From Rhodospirillales bacterium (lineage in GTDB: Bacteria; Pseudomonadota; Alphaproteobacteria; Reyranellales; Reyranellaceae), in assembly GCA_016699855.1 (NCBI GenBank), contig CP064988.1, positions 2,446,501 to 2,510,500 of the forward strand: a DNA stretch of 64,000 nt, read 5' to 3'. Position 1 is the first letter of the stretch. Each line of letters starts with the position of its first letter. Under the pieces are notes generated by a model. That model saw only the letters and a list, made by a program, of their open reading frames with translations, was not told the origin of the DNA and ran no database searches. This document shows positions 8,200 to 16,500 of this stretch, piece by piece. The translations under genes and the position numbers were made by a program.

Positions 8200-8667
8200 T
8201 CAGGCCGCCTGTGGCGGCCTGACGGGATCGATCAGCAGCGCGTAGACCGCGTCGGCGCGGTCGGTGGCGCGGATCTTCTCGACCAGGGCGCGGTCGCGCA
8301 GCGCGCGCGACACCCGCGACAGCGCCTTGAGGTGGTCCGCGCCGGCCGAATCCGGCGCCAACAGCATGAACACCAGATCCACCGGACGCTGGTCGATGGC
8401 CTCGAAGTCGATCGGCGTGACCAGGCGCGCGAACACCCCGTGGAGGCGGTCGAGGCCCGCGAGCTTGCCGTGCGGGATGGCGATGCCGCCGCCCAGACCG
8501 GTCGATCCCAGCCGCTCGCGCTCGAGCAACACGTCGAAGATCGCCCTCTCGTTGCGGCCCGTGATCTCGGCGGCGCGCAGCGCCAGTTCGTGCAGCGCCT
8601 GCTTCTTCGTGCCGGCGCGCATATCGGCGATCACCGAGCGGGGGCCGAGGAGATCGTTGAGTTCCAT
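8200..8667 (-). CDS. ptsN: PTS EIIA-Ntr (nitrogen regulatory IIA)
   Basis: The final phospho-acceptor of the nitrogen PTS, which regulates potassium uptake, nitrogen and stress responses through protein contacts. At 155 residues it has the normal length. The phosphorylated His66 lies in GGGIAIPHGK, followed by the fructose-type EIIA pattern FEAIDQRPVDLVFMLLAP and HLKALSRVSRAL. It sits 56 bases downstream of hpf on the same strand. In many proteobacteria rpoN lies just before hpf; here it does not. Confidence 0.95.
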   Translation of the reverse strand: MELNDLLGPRSVIADMRAGTKKQALHELALRAAEITGRNERAIFDVLLERERLGSTGLGGGIAIPHGKLAGLDRLHGVFARLVTPIDFEAIDQRPVDLVFMLLAPDSAGADHLKALSRVSRALRDRALVEKIRATDRADAVYALLIDPVRPPQAA

Positions 8668-8723
8668 GGGCGGGCGGTTTTCCGTCGTTGGTCGGGCGTG
8701 GGACGTCCGGGGCGGTTCGTCTT

Positions 8724-9317
8724 TCAGCCGTCGCGGCCGTTCTGCGGGTCGACCCAGCCGATGTTTCCGTCGGCGCGCCGGTAGACCATGTTGAACAGGC
8801 CGTTGCCGCGGTTGCGGAACATGAGGGCCGGCAGCTGTCCGAGGTCGAGACGGGTCACCGCCTCGCCGACCGTCAGCGTCTGCACCGACGTCGTCATCTC
8901 CGCGATCACCAGGGCGTCGTGGCCCGACTCGCCCTCGGCGGCGTCGTCGGCGGCCTCGATACGCTCGATCGCCAGCACCGCGGAGCGCGCCTCGATCTCC
9001 TCGCTCTGCCGGGCGGCGCTGGCGCGGTGGTCGCGCAGCCGGCGCTTGTGCCGGCGCAACCGCTTGGCGACGTTCTCGCAGGCCGCGTCGAACGCCAGAT
9101 AGGGGTCGTTCGCCAGCGAATGGCCGTGCGCCAGGATATTGCGCCCGACATGGACGGCGATGTCCGAGCGGAACTGATGGGCGTCGCGCGAGAAGGTGAC
9201 ATCGCCCTCCAGCGCGTCGTCGAAGTACTTGCCGACGGCGGCTTGGAGCGCGTCCACGACGTGGCCGCGCAGCGCCTCGCCGACATCGATCTGTTTGCCG
9301 CTAACGGTGAGATTCAT
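8724..9317 (-). CDS. hpf: Ribosome hibernation promoting factor (long form)
   Basis: Binds the 30S decoding region and, in the long form, dimerises ribosomes into 100S particles in stationary phase. The 197-residue product has an N-terminal S30AE domain from MNLTVSGKQIDVG to about residue 100, a charged linker, and the C-terminal dimerisation domain ending QLPALMFRN...YRRADGNIGWVDP. The start at 9317 is chosen because the family begins exactly there; the upstream open frame has no homology-like features. It lies ahead of ptsN on the same strand. Confidence 0.95.
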   Translation of the reverse strand: MNLTVSGKQIDVGEALRGHVVDALQAAVGKYFDDALEGDVTFSRDAHQFRSDIAVHVGRNILAHGHSLANDPYLAFDAACENVAKRLRRHKRRLRDHRASAARQSEEIEARSAVLAIERIEAADDAAEGESGHDALVIAEMTTSVQTLTVGEAVTRLDLGQLPALMFRNRGNGLFNMVYRRADGNIGWVDPQNGRDG

Positions 9318-9565
9318 TGGTTCCACAAAGGCTTGGAGGCATCGCCCGTCGCGATCCCCGGGTCGCGGAAGCGGCGCACCATATGGACCCCCGCCCATAC
9401 CCCGTCAAGGCGACGGAGCGATGGTCTTGTTCATGATCCGTGCCAGCCGCCGCGCCGCCGTCGCGTTGCGGAAACCGGCACCACGGTCGCCTCGTCCGAA
9501 GCAAACGCCGCGCCACGCCTTTGACGTAGGGAGCGGCGGCGCCGGCCGCAACACCCCCGGCCTGC

Positions 9566-10402
9566 TCAGGCGCGGAGAACGTCCAAAACGGCGCCGTCGC
9601 CGTCCAGCAATCCGCACAGCAACGGGCCGCCGAAGCCGCAGCCGGCGTCGAGCGTCAGCGTGTGCGGCCGCTCGACCACGCCGGGATGCCCCGCCGCCCG
9701 GCCGCGCACGACGCGACGGACCGGTCCGTAGGGTTGGAGGATCGTTTCGAACGGCGCCGGGCCACCCCACCAGAACGCGTCGCCCTGGCGCTCGAGCGTC
9801 CGCGTGGCGTCGAGCCCGTGGTTGACCAGCAGCACCTTGCGGTCCTCCGTCAGCGCCGCGCGGCGGATCGCCGCCATCGCGTCGGCGTGGCCCGGCCGGG
9901 CGCGGACCTCCTGGCGCAGGGTCGAGGTCCAGCGCGCGATCGCCATCGGCCCTTCCCGGCAGGCGCGCGCGCCCTCGTCGAGCGCGTCGGCGCCGCCGTA
10001 TGTCTCAAGCGTCGCCGCGACGCCGCGATGCGCCATCCAGCGCAGGATGTCGCGCGGCGCCGGCGCGAACTGCAGCTCCGACAGCTTGCTCCACATCTCC
10101 TCCTGGGCGCCGCGCAGATAGGCGACGTCGCAGGCGCGCGCGCCGGGCAGCGCCAGGATCTGCCGGCGCAACGCCAGCGCCGCGTCGAGCGCCGCGCCGG
10201 AGTCGATGCCCGCCTCGCGCGCCTCGCCGCCGGGTGGTCCGCCAATCACGTCGCCGAGGAACACCAGCGCATCGCCCGCCGCGGCGCGCTCCCCGACCAT
10301 GCGGCCGAGGGCGCGCAGACGCGCCGCGGCGCCGTGCACGGCGGCCACGGCCCAGATCCGCTTCGGTCGCCGCAACGGGACGAATAGGGGAGCGCCGGTC
10401 AT
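9566..10402 (-). CDS. Degenerate metallophosphatase (PPP-like)
   Basis: A 278-residue protein with the outline of bacterial serine/threonine phosphatases. An RIWAVAAVHG segment stands where GDxHG is expected, LVFLGDVIG where GDxxDRG is expected, YLRGAQEE in place of GNHE, and VLLVNHGLD in place of the VHAG motif. Most canonical metal ligands are therefore missing, and only the Asp of FLGDV and some histidines remain. It may be a non-catalytic relative or use a different metal site. No tight operon partner is seen. Confidence 0.6.
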   Translation of the reverse strand: MTGAPLFVPLRRPKRIWAVAAVHGAAARLRALGRMVGERAAAGDALVFLGDVIGGPPGGEAREAGIDSGAALDAALALRRQILALPGARACDVAYLRGAQEEMWSKLSELQFAPAPRDILRWMAHRGVAATLETYGGADALDEGARACREGPMAIARWTSTLRQEVRARPGHADAMAAIRRAALTEDRKVLLVNHGLDATRTLERQGDAFWWGGPAPFETILQPYGPVRRVVRGRAAGHPGVVERPHTLTLDAGCGFGGPLLCGLLDGDGAVLDVLRA

Positions 10403-10506
10403 CCGGCCGTCAGACTACACGAGACGCCCGTCGGGATTCATCCACCGCCGTCCGGCGGCCGATACCGCCGTCGGATCCCGGCACCGCCGTTCCGCGCCCC
10501 CGGCGG

Positions 10507-10579
10507 CATTCCGAGCGCGGCGAGGGATCCTTCCCGCATCGCACGCCGCCGAAGGATCCTTCGCGGCGCTCGGGATGAC
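10507..10579. repeat. Intergenic palindromic element (GTCATCCCGAGC family)
   Basis: Inverted arms CATTCCGAGCGCGGCGAGG and CGCGGCGCTCGGGATGAC flank GGATCC-containing inner sequence. This is one of several copies in the window that share the outer arms TGTCATCCCGAGC / GCTCGGGATGACA and the inner GAGGGATC. It is REP-like, sits between two minus-strand genes and could form a long hairpin in RNA. Confidence 0.75.
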
Positions 10580-10602
10580 GAAGCGGGCCCAGCGTGGCCG
10601 GC

Positions 10603-11103
10603 CTACGCCGCCACCTGGCGCTGGTAGAAAAGCAGGTCGAGCTCCGGCGCGGTGCCGGTCAGGCCGGTGAGGATGGTGTGCGCCTGGCCGCGATGGTGGG
10701 TCTGGTGGTTGAACCAGTGCGCCAGCGCCGGCATCAGCGGCTGGACGTACTCGTCCGGCGTGCTGACGCGGCGGTAGCGGATGACGCCGGCCAGCCGCGT
10801 ATCGTCGAGGCCCGCGACCCAGTCGACGATGCGGCGGTCCTCGTTCTCGCGGGCGGCGCGCAGCTGGTCGAGATTGTCGAACAGGATGGCGTCCAGCCGG
10901 TCCGGCGCCGGCCCTTCGCCCGTGAATCGCCGCATCCAGATCAGATCTGTCGCCAGCAGGTGGTTCAGCGTGCCGTGCATCGAGCCGAAGAAGACGCCGC
11001 GATCGGCGTGGTACTGCGTCTCGCTAAGAGTCGCCGCCGCCTCGTACAGGCGCCGGTTGGCCCAGGCGTTGTAGCCGGCGAACATCTCGACATGGGCTTT
11101 CAT
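10603..11103 (-). CDS. DinB family protein
   Basis: A 166-residue four-helix-bundle protein of the DinB/YfiT-like family of putative metal-dependent enzymes. The metal-binding histidines are visible in HGTLNHLL (near residue 48) and in the late HQTHHRGQ motif. The start MFAGYNAWANRRLYEA is typical. The family includes thiol S-transferases, but the substrate here is unknown. Upstream of the ATG lies a 112-base octamer repeat, then an AT-rich inverted repeat, so its expression control may be unusual. Confidence 0.88.
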   Translation of the reverse strand: MKAHVEMFAGYNAWANRRLYEAAATLSETQYHADRGVFFGSMHGTLNHLLATDLIWMRRFTGEGPAPDRLDAILFDNLDQLRAARENEDRRIVDWVAGLDDTRLAGVIRYRRVSTPDEYVQPLMPALAHWFNHQTHHRGQAHTILTGLTGTAPELDLLFYQRQVAA

Positions 11104-11120
11104 CGCGAGACTCCGGGCGA

Positions 11121-11232
11121 CGGTGTGGCGGTGTGGCGGTGTGGCGGTGTGGCGGTGTGGCGGTGTGGCGGTGTGGCGGTGTGGCGGTGTGGCGGTGTGG
11201 CGGTGTAGCGGTGTAGCGGTGTAGCGGTGTAG
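11121..11232. repeat. Octanucleotide tandem repeat, 14 units
   Basis: Ten perfect copies of CGGTGTGG (11121-11200) are followed by four copies of CGGTGTAG (11201-11232), 112 bases in all. The array begins 17 bases upstream of the dinB-family start codon, inside its presumed leader. Short-unit arrays of this kind gain and lose copies by slippage, so copy number may vary between isolates and alter the promoter-to-gene distance. Confidence 0.97.
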
Positions 11233-11267
11233 CGACGTTAGCGTCGCGCCCGGCGCTCATGTCGTCA

Positions 11268-11290
11268 ATATTGATTGAATTAATCAATAT
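11268..11290. promoter_or_regulatory. AT-rich inverted repeat, candidate operator
   Basis: ATATTGATT and AATCAATAT form a perfect 9-base inverted repeat around GAATT, in an AT-rich patch that stands out from the GC-rich surroundings. It lies about 165 bases upstream of the dinB-family gene and just beyond the carD terminator. A dimeric regulator site is the simplest reading; nothing in the window identifies the regulator. Confidence 0.5.
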
Positions 11291-11319
11291 ATTTACGCGG
11301 ACGATCGGGTCGCGCCAAC

Positions 11320-11347
11320 GAAAACGGGCGGCCTCGCGGCCGCCCGT
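11320..11347 (-). terminator. Rho-independent terminator after carD
   Basis: A 10-base GC-rich stem (ACGGGCGGCC / GGCCGCCCGT) with a 4-base loop lies 25 bases after the carD stop. On the minus strand it is followed by a short T run. Confidence 0.75.
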
Positions 11348-11372
11348 CTCGGATCTCCCAGGAAACCCGGGC

Positions 11373-12314
11373 TCAGGCGGCCTGCTTCATCAGCGCGGCG
11401 TTGAGCACCAAGGTCAGCTTCTCGGTCGCCTGCTCCTTGTCGATGCGCTCGACGGCGGCGAACTCGCGCGCCAGCCGGTCCAGCGCCGCCTCGTAGATCT
11501 GGCGCTCGCTGTACGACTGGTCGGGCTGGCCGGCGTTGCGGTGCAGGTCGCGCACCACCTCGGCGATCGACACCGGGTCGCCGGAGTTGATCTTGGCCTC
11601 GTACTCCTGGGCGCGGCGGTTCCACATGGCGCGGCTGATGCGGCCGCGGCCCTTCAGCGTGGTGAGCGCGCTGTCCATGATCTTGCGCGAGCTGAGCTTG
11701 CGCAGGCCGGAGAACTTCGCCTTCGCCACCGGCACGCGCAGCGTCATGCGGTCCTGCTCGAACGACATCACGAACACGTCGATGGTGGTGCCGGCGATCT
11801 TCATCGCCTCGATGTCGACGACGCGGCCGACGCCGTGCGCCGGGTAGACGACGAAATCGCCCTTGTCGAACACGACATCGACGGCCTTGATCTCCGGCGC
11901 CTTGGCGACGACCACCGGCTTGGCGACCTCGACCGGCGCGACGGCCTTCACGGGCGCGGCGGCCTTGGCGGCGGCCGGCTTGGCGACGACGACGGGCGTG
12001 GCGACCGCCTTCACGAGGGTCGGCTTGGTGACGGGGGCGCGCGCCGCCGTCTTGTCGGACGCCTTGGCGGCGGCGACTTTGGCGGCGATGGCCTTCACGG
12101 CCTGCGTCTTGTCGGTTTTCATGAGGGTTTTCGCTTTCGGTCCGATGGCTTTGACGGCCTTGGCACGGACATCCCGCCGGGGCGGGGTGGCCGTACGGGC
12201 CGCCTTGGAAGTCGCGCCCTTGCCCGCGTCGGCCTTGCCCTTGACGGGCTTGCGAGCCGACGCCTTGACCGCCGCGCGCGCCTTCGCCGCGGTCACGCTC
12301 TTTTTCGTGGCCAT
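11373..12314 (-). CDS. carD: CarD-family transcription regulator with H1-like N-terminal tail
   Basis: CarD binds RNA polymerase beta subunit and stabilises open promoter complexes. The C-terminal part (residues about 147-313) is a standard CarD/CdnL protein: FDKGDFVVYPAHGVGRV opens the RNA-polymerase-interacting domain, and WNRRAQEYEAKINSGD and the following helices form the DNA-binding part. The first 145 residues are an extra Lys/Ala/Pro/Val-rich basic tail resembling histone H1 or AlgP-like sequences. Usual alphaproteobacterial CarD proteins are about 170 residues. Internal Met65 could be a later start but would still leave a tail. It follows fdxA on the same strand. Confidence 0.92.
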   Translation of the reverse strand: MATKKSVTAAKARAAVKASARKPVKGKADAGKGATSKAARTATPPRRDVRAKAVKAIGPKAKTLMKTDKTQAVKAIAAKVAAAKASDKTAARAPVTKPTLVKAVATPVVVAKPAAAKAAAPVKAVAPVEVAKPVVVAKAPEIKAVDVVFDKGDFVVYPAHGVGRVVDIEAMKIAGTTIDVFVMSFEQDRMTLRVPVAKAKFSGLRKLSSRKIMDSALTTLKGRGRISRAMWNRRAQEYEAKINSGDPVSIAEVVRDLHRNAGQPDQSYSERQIYEAALDRLAREFAAVERIDKEQATEKLTLVLNAALMKQAA

Positions 12315-12806
12315 CTTCCGTCCCTCTCAGCACACGGCGCCCGGCGTCGATCCGGCGGCGTCGCCACCGCCCTCCACCTTCCCGATCCTCGGTTCGACCA
12401 GCTCGATCGTGTACGGGCGCTTTCCGTCAGGGACAAACATCCCCCGCCGCCGGAGCGGTTATTTTTCGCGCCCGTTGCACTGAGTTGGCCGGCCGGTTGG
12501 ACCGGGCTGGAGAAGGTCCCCACGGACCATCGTCAAGCCCTTACCTTTTACCACGAAACCGGGAGGGAGTCCCGACGAATGTTGCAAAAAAGCAACGTTC
12601 GAGACCGGCCATGCGCGAAAATCCATGCGCACGCCGCAATGGTCCGTCAAATTCGCGGCCCAAACACGCAATCAAAGGCCGATTTGTGCAGAAAAGAGGC
12701 GAAATACGGCGTCGGATTTCACCGATTCTGATTGTTAAGTAAGTTTATTTCAACACGCGACAACCGGCACGTCGACTACGCCGAATTGTCGCATCCTCGT
12801 GAGAAA
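12315..12806. other. Gene-free interval between fdxA and carD
   Basis: No convincing gene is seen. The interval is AT-rich for this genome around 12560-12770 and should hold the carD promoter and the end of fdxA. A small hairpin GTTGC-AAAAAA-GCAAC lies at 12581-12596. No promoter hexamers stand out clearly. Confidence 0.5.
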
Positions 12807-13142
12807 TCAGCGTTTGGCCGGGTTCGGATTGAACAGTTTGGCGAACTTGTCCGGCAGGCCTTTGAACTCGTCGGCGTCGGCCGGGGCCTCGCCCTTGCGG
12901 GTGATGTTCGGCCACAGCGCCGAATACTCGCGGTTCATCTCCAGCCAGCGGGTCTGGTCGCCGTCGGTGTCCGGGCGGATCGCCTCCGGCGGGCATTCCG
13001 GCTCGCACACGCCGCAATCGATGCACTCGTCCGGATTGATGACGAGCATGTTCTCGCCCTCGTAGAAGCAGTCGACCGGGCAGACGTCGACGCAATCCAT
13101 GTACTTGCACTTGATGCAGGCTTCGGTGACGACGTAGGCCAT
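12807..13142 (-). CDS. fdxA: 7Fe ferredoxin (3Fe-4S / 4Fe-4S)
   Basis: A small cytoplasmic electron carrier of 111 residues. The first cluster motif C-x2-C-x4-C-x3-CP spans residues 9-22 (CIKCKYMDCVDVCP) and the second is CIDCGVCEPECP at about 40-51. The long C-terminal extension ending in LFNPNPAKR is typical of the FdxA/FdII type. The gene lies between the S4-domain gene and carD on the minus strand, a neighbourhood conserved in many alphaproteobacteria. Confidence 0.95.
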   Translation of the reverse strand: MAYVVTEACIKCKYMDCVDVCPVDCFYEGENMLVINPDECIDCGVCEPECPPEAIRPDTDGDQTRWLEMNREYSALWPNITRKGEAPADADEFKGLPDKFAKLFNPNPAKR

Positions 13143-13243
13143 CGATGGCTCCACAAACGCGCCGCGGCGCGGAAATGCTTGAAGGCCGGCGCTCTTACCG
13201 CGACGCGCCCACGCGCGCAACAGCCCGCGCCCCGGGCGGCGCC

Positions 13244-13528
13244 TCAGGCGGCGGTCGCGCCGTCCGACAGGTCCTCGTACAGGGCGCGCGCCTCCGGCGC
13301 CGGCCCGCGCCGGACGCCCAGCGCCAGCACTCGCACCACCCGCACCCGGGGCCCCAGCGCGAAGGTCACCACCATGCCCGGCGCGACCAGGGCGTGCGCC
13401 TTGTCGACCCGCCTGCCGTCGACGCGGAACGGCGCGCGCTCGACCGCCTTGGTCGCCAGAGCCCGGGATTTGAAGAAGCGGGCGTGCCACAACCACTTGT
13501 CGAGACGCAGCGTCGCGGGCCCGTCCAT
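13244..13528 (-). CDS. S4-domain RNA-binding protein (Hsp15-like)
   Basis: The 94-residue product begins LRLDKWLWHARFFKSRALATKAVE, the S4 RNA-binding helix-loop-helix, followed by the beta strands RVDGRRVDKAHALVAPGMVVT. Hsp15 (HslR) in E. coli binds stalled 50S subunits carrying peptidyl-tRNA; a similar role is likely. It starts 23 bases after the helicase stop, so co-transcription is probable. Confidence 0.88.
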   Translation of the reverse strand: MDGPATLRLDKWLWHARFFKSRALATKAVERAPFRVDGRRVDKAHALVAPGMVVTFALGPRVRVVRVLALGVRRGPAPEARALYEDLSDGATAA

Positions 13529-13551
13529 CGCCGGCGAAGGTCCGGCTGGCG

Positions 13552-16500
13552 CTACTTCTTGCGGCCGAGATTGAGCTCGAGCAGCTTGGCGAACGGCGAG
13601 TCGGCGGTGTTGTCGCCCTTCTTCTCGGTGCTCGCCACCAGCCGCGTCTCGGGCCCGCCCATGCGGTCGCGGTCGTTGCCGCGGCGCTCGCCGCGGAAAT
13701 CGCCGCCGGGACCGCCGCGCCGGTCGCCGCGCGGCCCGCCGCCGCCGCCGAACTTGCGCTCGCCGCCCGGACCGCCGCCGCCGAATTTACGCTCGCCCGC
13801 CGCCGGAGGCCCGTCGCCACGCGGACCGTCGCCGCGCGGCGCGCCGCCGGCCGGCGGACCGCCGGGGGCGCCGTCGCGCCGCGGACCCTCGAACCGGCGG
13901 TTGCCGAATTTGTTGGCGAACTTGCCGTCGCCGGTCGGACGCGCGCGGGCCTCGCCGCCGGACGCGGTCGCCAGATCGACGCCGGGCGTGGTGTCGCGCG
14001 ACGGCCGGGGCGGACGATCGTCCGGGCCGCGCTCGCGGCGCCACGGCGGCCGGCGGTCGCCCTGGCGCTCGCCGTCGCGGCCGCCTTCGCGGCGTCCGCC
14101 GCCATCCTGCTGGCGCGCCTCGCGCTCGCGCACGAAGCGCGGCTTGACCGAGAACGTCACGAAACTGCCGGCCGGCGCGTCCTCCGGCGGCTGGTGCACG
14201 CGGTAGCCCAGGCCGCGCAGCACGCCGGCCATCTCGGCCTCGCCGCAGCCCACGAGCGATAGCATCTCGGGCGCGGCGCGGAAATGACCGGGCGGCAACG
14301 CCGGCGCGGGGGGCGCCGCGACGCGCTGCTGCTGCTGGCCTTGGCCTTGGCCCTTGCCTTTACCCTTGCCGCCGGCCGGTTGGTGCGGCGCCTCGACGGT
14401 GATCCAGCGCCGCTCCGCCAGCGAGAAGATCTCGGCCACCGGCACGGCGCCGGCCAGCTCGCGCGACGGCCGGTTCCACACCGGCACGTTCGGCGGCAGC
14501 GCGGGCTCGGCCGGAGCCGGCGCGGCCTCGGCGGCGGGCGTCGCGGTCTCGGCCGGAGCGGGCGCGGTCTCGGCCGGCGCAGCCTCGGCCGGAGCGGGCG
14601 CGGTCTCGGCGACGGGCGGCGCGGCTTCGGCGGGAGCCGGCGCGGACTCGGGCGCGACAGCGGCGGTGTCCGGCGCGTCCTGGGGATGGTCGTCGTTGGC
14701 GGATTTGGCGGCGGCGAGGTCCTCGCTGTCGGCCATGTCCATCGCCTCGCCCAGCGCGGCGGCGGCGATCATCCACTCGTTGACCTCGTCTGTCGTCTGC
14801 GACGGACCGGTCGGCGTCTTCGACGACCCGTCGGTCGACGTCACTGGCGCAGCGGCGGTCGGCTTGGCGGCCGCGCTCTCGCCCGACGCGGGCGCGGCGG
14901 CGGCAGGCGCCGACTCGGCGGCCTTGCGGTCCAGCGCCGCCTTGTGCGCCTCGCGCGAGTTGCGCACGGCGGTGCGCGCCATCCACGCCAGCCGCTCGAC
15001 CATGTCGGCGCGGATGGCGCGGTCGCCCAGGGTCAGGTAGCCGACCGAGGCGAGGAAATCGCGGTCCATCTCGGGCGTCAGCGCCACCGAGGTGCGGCCC
15101 TCCGACGGCAGCGCCGGGATCGCGTCGCGGCCGCGCGCGATCGCCCACAGCAGCGCCCGCACCCGGATCGCGCCGGGCTTGAGCATGGTGGGGATGTAGA
15201 CGGTGTAGACGCCGACCCGCACGCCGGCGCGCGCCAGCGCCTTGCGGTCCTCGTCGTTCATGGCCGCGATCTGGGCCTCGACCGGGGCGCGCTGCATCGC
15301 GCCCAGCGCCTCGCCGAGCTGGAACACCAGCCCGCGCGCCGGACCCGACAGCTCGGCGGCGCGCGCCTGCATCAGGTCGGGCAGCGATTTCTTGATGCTG
15401 GCCTCGAGCCAGTCCGCGCAGCGCTTGCGCACGATCTCGCGGCCGGGCCCGTCCAGCAGGTCGCTCGACAGCGGCTCGACCTTGGGCGACAGCGCGTCGG
15501 CGCCGGGCAGGAGCCGCGCGATCGCGCCGCCCTTCCAGGTGATGCGCAGCTGCGCGTCGAGTCCGATCTCGACGTCGCCGCAGGCGGCGAACCGCTCCAG
15601 CCGCGCCGGCATCTCCTGGCGCAGCGCCCGCATGGCGGCGGTCGCCGCGGTCTTCTGGTCGGCGCCCTCGCTGGACGCGGCCTCGGGCACGAAGCGGAAT
15701 CCCTCCAGCCGCCCGAGAGTCTCCCCCTCGACCGAGATTTCGCCCGTCTCCGTGACGCCCGTCATCAAATCCTCCGGCTCCTTCAGTTTCCTTACCAGCA
15801 AAGCCGTGCGCCGGTCCACGAAGCGTTGCGTCAGCCGCTGGTGCAGCGCGTCCGACAATTTGTCCTCGATGGCGCGCGCCCGCTCCTGCCAATGGGCGGC
15901 GCGCTCCAGCCAGCCGGCGCGGTGCGACACGTATGTCCATGTCCGGGTATGGGCGATCCGCCCCATCAGCGTGTCGATGTCGCCGTCGTAGCGCTCCAGC
16001 CGCTTGACGTGGCTGTCGACCCAGTCCTCCGGCAGCTTCTCGTCCCCCGACGTGAGATGGCCGTAGAGCTGCGTCAAGAGCGTGGTGTGCTCCTCGCTCA
16101 GGGTCTTGCGGAAATCCGGCACCTGGCAGACGTCCCACAGCAGCCTTGTGCGCTGCACGCTCACCGCCGCGCGCGACACCTCCGGCCGCGTCGCCAGCGC
16201 CGCCAGCGCCAGCACGTCGTCGGCGTCGCGGGCGCGCTGCAGCCCGGCGCGGTCCGGCCCGACCGACAGCGAATCCATCAGCCGCTTGATCGAGCCGAAA
16301 TCGAGATCGTGGTTGCGCCACTGCACGAAGCGCACCGGATCGAAGCGGTGGCCCTCGATCGCCTCGACCTGCTCCTGGTCGACCGGCGGGTACTCCGCCG
16401 GGGTCCCGTAGCTGCCGTCGCTCATGTGGCGGCCGGCGCGGCCGGCGATCTGCGCGAGCTCCTCGTTGCGCAACGGCCGCTGGCCCCGCCCGTCGAATTT

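Noticed and set aside
11121..11232. Coding use of the octamer array (open frames read through it on both strands)
   Set aside because: The frames arise from the repeat itself (HRHTATPP-like) and lack a plausible gene context.
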